From: Hepatocystis sp. ex Piliocolobus tephrosceles
Taxonomy: Eukaryota > Apicomplexa > Aconoidasida > Haemosporida > Plasmodiidae
Length of the DNA: 35,989 nt
Direction: 5' to 3'
NCBI GenBank assembly: GCA_902459845.2
Contig: CABPSV020000063.1
Coordinates: 1 to 35,989, forward strand
A program made the translations under genes and the position numbers. Shown piece after piece: positions 32,734 through 35,989 of this stretch. Position 1 is the first letter of the stretch; each line of letters begins with the position of its first letter. Below the pieces are notes generated by a model. The model ran no database searches. It saw only the letters and a program-made list of their open reading frames with translations, and had not been told where the DNA came from.

Positions 32734-35202
32734 TCAGTTTTTTTTATTTTCAATATTTTTATTGTTATCACTATTAATGTTTTCATCATTAGTATTATTA
32801 TTATTATTATTTGTAAGGTTATTGTCAATTTGTTCACTGTGTTTATTATTATTATTATTATTTGTTACATCATTACAGATAGTACCACTATCCTTATCTT
32901 CACCATTTAAATTATGATGGTACATATTTTTATTTTTACCATTATCACTATTATCATTATTACTATTTTCATAATAATAATCTCTTGTAGATTCTTTTTT
33001 ATTATCTATATTATAACTATTTATGCCGTTATTTGTATTATCATTGTTCATTTCATTGGAGTTATTGTTGTTATAAGTTTCAGCTGTAACAGTATCATTA
33101 CCATATCCATTGTTAGTATGTGTATAATTGTAATAGCCCATATCATTCAAATTATTAAATGTGTTTACAGCTTGTGTACTTACATTATCTCGCTCTTTAT
33201 TATTACTACTAGTAACATTAGCATTACTACTACTACCTCTACTTATTGTTGTAGTAGTTGTAGTACTAGATGTACTATTCACATTTTCGTCTTTAGATAT
33301 ATGTAAATTATTATTACAATAATTAATATTAATATTATTATTTTTTTCTTCAATCATGTTTTCATTTCCATTACAATCTATACATTCATTTGTATTATTT
33401 CCCCCCTCATCATTATTTATATCTTTTGTTTTATGATTGTTACTATTAATATATTCTGTTTCCTTTTCTGGATTAACATAATTATTTGAATAATACATAT
33501 CACCGTTGTTATATTTATTATTTTCATTATTATTGTTTCCACTACTACTAGAATCATCAATAACATTAATATTACCACTATCAACAGTAATGTTACCACT
33601 ATCGACATTAATATTACCACTATCGACAGTAATATTACCACTATCTATATTAATATTACCACTATCGACAGTAATACCACCATTAGCAACGGTGTTATTA
33701 TTAGTACACACGTAACTACTCATTATACCCATGTTCCCACTATAATTACCACGAGTTCCTACTTTATTTTGAAAATTATTACCCATTTGTGCTAGAGGGG
33801 TAGTAGTATAATAATTTAACTGATTTAATGAATTTGAAAAATTATTAGTATTGTATGGGATATTAGTATTAGTAGTTGCTGCAGGAGCCGTAGTATTAAA
33901 TGTTGGGTATGCACTTACATTTGAATTTATTGAGTCATAATAATTTATATCATATGGGTTATTCATATCTGTGTTTACATTATTATAATAATAATAAATA
34001 TTTTTATTAACATCACTAACATTAGTATTACCATTTTCTTCTTCATTATCTGTTAAATTTTTTAAACCAACATTATTATTACTAGTATTACTAATGCCAT
34101 TTGTACTTGTACTTCCATTTGTACCATTTGAATTTGTACCATTAGTAGCAGTATTTGTATTACTATTAGTATTATTATTTACATTATATCGATTTTGGTT
34201 ATACATATTTATACCATAACCATTAGAATTATATTCGTTAGGATTATATCCATTTGGGTTATATCCATTAGGATTATATCCATTTGGATTATATCCATTT
34301 GGATTATAACCATTCGGATTATATCCATTAGGATTATAACTATTAGGATTATAACTATTAGGATTATAACTGTTAGGATTATAATTATTTGGGTTATAAT
34401 TATTTGGGTTATAATTATTAGGTGTATATCCATGTGTTGTGTAGTTTCTTTGTGTATATGCATTATGATTATAATTATTTAAATTCATAATTTTTATACC
34501 ATTAGAATAGTTTTCATAATTTTTATTTGCATTATAATAATTATTTGTATCTGAATTCATTACTTTTATACCATTTGATTTACTTACTTTAATTTTATTT
34601 CCTTTAAAAATATAACCATCCATTTGTGTCAATGCTTTAATACATTCATCATAATTAAAAAAATGAATAAAACAATATATTTTATTTTGATTTTTTTGTG
34701 TATTTTTTATCATTTTAACAAAACAAATACTATTATAAAAATTCGTAAATAAATTTTCGATTTCTTCTTTAACTGTATTTTTTGGTAAATTACCTACATA
34801 AATAGAATAAGTTCCTTTATCGTCTAATTCAACATCCAAATTTTTATCATTATTATTAACATTATCAGACATATTATATTTTGCCCAATTTAATTTAAAC
34901 TTGTGAATTTTACCAGGTATCCATTTTCCATTTAATTGATCAAAACAATATTTCGCTACGTCATAATTTGTAAATTCAATAAAAGCATAAGAACTTTTTT
35001 GAGTATTTTTTTCTTTACATAATTTTATTTTAATTATGTCATTAGCAAATTCATAAAACATACAATACAAAAGATAATTTTCATCCACTACTTCTTTTAT
35101 TTTATCTAATTCACCTACCCATAAGGTTTTAGTACTGTAAGAACTGTTGTTATTGTTCTTGTTTTCATGGGATGTTACAGATGTTTTGTTTGTGTTAATC
35201 AT
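32734..35202 (-). CDS. RNA-binding protein with two N-terminal RRMs (SECp43/Nam8/RBP45-like), 822 aa
   Basis: Probable RNA-binding protein acting in mRNA or tRNA-related metabolism; the target is unknown. It is a single open exon. RRM1 spans about residues 26-109 (TLWVGELDKI as RNP2, SSYAFIEFTN as RNP1, then KFKLNWAKY). RRM2 spans about 131-210 (YSIYVGNLP as RNP2, KIYCFIHFF as RNP1). The TLWVGEL start with an FKLNWA end to RRM1, followed closely by YSIYVGNLP, resembles SECp43 (TRNAU1AP), yeast Nam8 and plant RBP45. The rest is low complexity: an Asn-Pro-Asn-x-Tyr repeat near 255-335, a six-residue DSGNI repeat near 500-540, and Asn-rich sequence to the end. RNP1 in RRM2 is atypical (CFIHFF). 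It converges with AAT1. The SECp43 link is inference; a generic RRM protein is the safe call. Confidence 0.9.
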   Translation of the reverse strand: MINTNKTSVTSHENKNNNNSSYSTKTLWVGELDKIKEVVDENYLLYCMFYEFANDIIKIKLCKEKNTQKSSYAFIEFTNYDVAKYCFDQLNGKWIPGKIHKFKLNWAKYNMSDNVNNNDKNLDVELDDKGTYSIYVGNLPKNTVKEEIENLFTNFYNSICFVKMIKNTQKNQNKIYCFIHFFNYDECIKALTQMDGYIFKGNKIKVSKSNGIKVMNSDTNNYYNANKNYENYSNGIKIMNLNNYNHNAYTQRNYTTHGYTPNNYNPNNYNPNNYNPNSYNPNSYNPNSYNPNGYNPNGYNPNGYNPNGYNPNGYNPNGYNPNEYNSNGYGINMYNQNRYNVNNNTNSNTNTATNGTNSNGTNGSTSTNGISNTSNNNVGLKNLTDNEEENGNTNVSDVNKNIYYYYNNVNTDMNNPYDINYYDSINSNVSAYPTFNTTAPAATTNTNIPYNTNNFSNSLNQLNYYTTTPLAQMGNNFQNKVGTRGNYSGNMGIMSSYVCTNNNTVANGGITVDSGNINIDSGNITVDSGNINVDSGNITVDSGNINVIDDSSSSGNNNNENNKYNNGDMYYSNNYVNPEKETEYINSNNHKTKDINNDEGGNNTNECIDCNGNENMIEEKNNNININYCNNNLHISKDENVNSTSSTTTTTTISRGSSSNANVTSSNNKERDNVSTQAVNTFNNLNDMGYYNYTHTNNGYGNDTVTAETYNNNNSNEMNNDNTNNGINSYNIDNKKESTRDYYYENSNNDNSDNGKNKNMYHHNLNGEDKDSGTICNDVTNNNNNNKHSEQIDNNLTNNNNNNTNDENINSDNNKNIENKKN
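33585..33690 (-). repeat. DSGNI(T/N)V coding repeat in the RNA-binding protein (18-bp unit)
   Basis: About six copies of a six-residue unit, alternating ITVDSGN and INVDSGN. Confidence 0.88.
34225..34425 (-). repeat. NPNxY coding repeat in the RNA-binding protein (15-bp unit)
   Basis: About 12-14 copies of Asn-Pro-Asn-Gly/Ser/Asn-Tyr in graded blocks (NNY, then NSY, then NGY), giving a regular tyrosine every five residues. Confidence 0.92.
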
Positions 35203-35224
35203 TTTTGTAATAGTTAAATCAACG

Positions 35225-35265
<41 letters not shown>

Positions 35266-35647
35266 ATTATATGTATATTATATTATATTATATTATATTA
35301 TATCATATTATATCATATTATATCATATCATATCATATTATATTGTATGTACGTATGTATGTACTTGACATGTATGTATACTGTATACGCCAAGCACAAC
35401 GTAAAAATATACTAAATAATTATGTAATCTTTTAATATTTACCGTATTTATAAAAAAAAAAATAAATAAAATGCACTGAATATGTTATATATATATATAT
35501 ATATATATATACACTTATATATACACTTATATGTACACTCATATACACTTATATATACACTTATATATACACTCATATATACACTTATATATACACTTAT
35601 ATATACACTTATATATACACTCATATATACACTTATATATACACTTA

Positions 35648-35678
<31 letters not shown>

Positions 35679-35989
35679 ATACTTATATGTGTATGTATAT
35701 AAACACGTAATATACCACGCGTATATATGATGTTCGAATAACACTTTTAAAATCTGTTTAAAATGCAAAAAGAAAAAAAAAAAAAAATCTATGTGCTTTA
35801 AATAACAAATTTGTCATTTTTTTTTCTGTTTCTCTTTTTTCTTTTTTTTTTTTATTTGCTTCGCCTTTAATTTGTTTTTCTCTTTTTATTAAATATTTTG
35901 CATTTTTTATTTTGCTTATTCTGTTTATTTTTTTATTTTTTTTATTAGTTTATTTTGTTTATTTATTTATTTATTTATTTATTTTGCTT
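35203..35989. other. upstream region of the RNA-binding protein gene
   Basis: No gene seen. It holds (TA)n at 35226-35252, a 5/10-bp tatat(t/c)atat array (35265-35345), (TA)n at 35486-35511, a 12-bp array (35505-35655) and a T-rich segment to the window end. It probably contains the promoter and 5' UTR of the RNA-binding protein; the window stops before any neighbouring gene. Confidence 0.55.
35505..35655. repeat. 12-bp tandem array (unit near cacttatatata)
   Basis: About 12 copies, some reading cactcatatata. All frames are open through it, producing spurious Tyr/Ile/Ser/Val frames on both strands. Confidence 0.9.

Noticed and set aside
35448..35768. Tyr/Ile/Ser/Val repeat proteins on both strands
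   Set aside because: Readings of the 12-bp cacttatatata array, which is open in many frames.

Overview
This window is nuclear DNA from a malaria parasite (genus Plasmodium). The evidence is extreme A+T richness, long dA/dT tracts, (TA)n runs, asparagine- and lysine-rich low-complexity inserts in every large protein, short AT-rich GT-AG introns, and the gene content itself. From memory, the gene order resembles the distal part of P. falciparum chromosome 6: an RNA-binding protein, the amino acid transporter AAT1, a small conserved gene, SET1, then a cullin. It is probably not P. falciparum. The AAT1 here is about 949 residues, against about 606 as I recall for P. falciparum, because of a large N-terminal repeat block. 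I cannot name the species.

Layout: (1) 302-4076 (+), a two-exon cullin. (2) 5131-23189 (-), a giant six-exon SET1/MLL-like histone methyltransferase (about 5,578 aa). It has one 16-kb exon carrying zinc fingers, a bromodomain, an interrupted extended PHD and FYRN/FYRC, followed by five small exons that encode the catalytic SET and post-SET domains. (3) 25168-26338 (-), a two-exon, 251-aa Rrp7-like ribosome-biogenesis protein. (4) 28131-31253 (+), two-exon AAT1. (5) 32734-35202 (-), a two-RRM RNA-binding protein of the SECp43/Nam8 type. Four of the five genes needed splicing to recover the correct protein, and all four reconstructions keep frame and restore family motifs.

The cullin and SET1 are convergent, as are AAT1 and the RNA-binding protein. 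SET1 and the Rrp7-like gene are in tandem, and the Rrp7-like gene and AAT1 are divergent around a 1.8-kb spacer. The genes are not an operon. They serve separate housekeeping roles: ubiquitin ligation, chromatin marking, rRNA processing, amino acid transport and RNA binding. Spacers and introns are dominated by homopolymers and short tandem arrays. The most notable are a roughly 43-copy heptamer array inside the SET1 intron that splits the catalytic motif, a 177-nt pure purine tract just past the SET1 stop, and a roughly 41-copy 18-bp coding array in AAT1. I saw no tRNA, rRNA, CRISPR or transposon.
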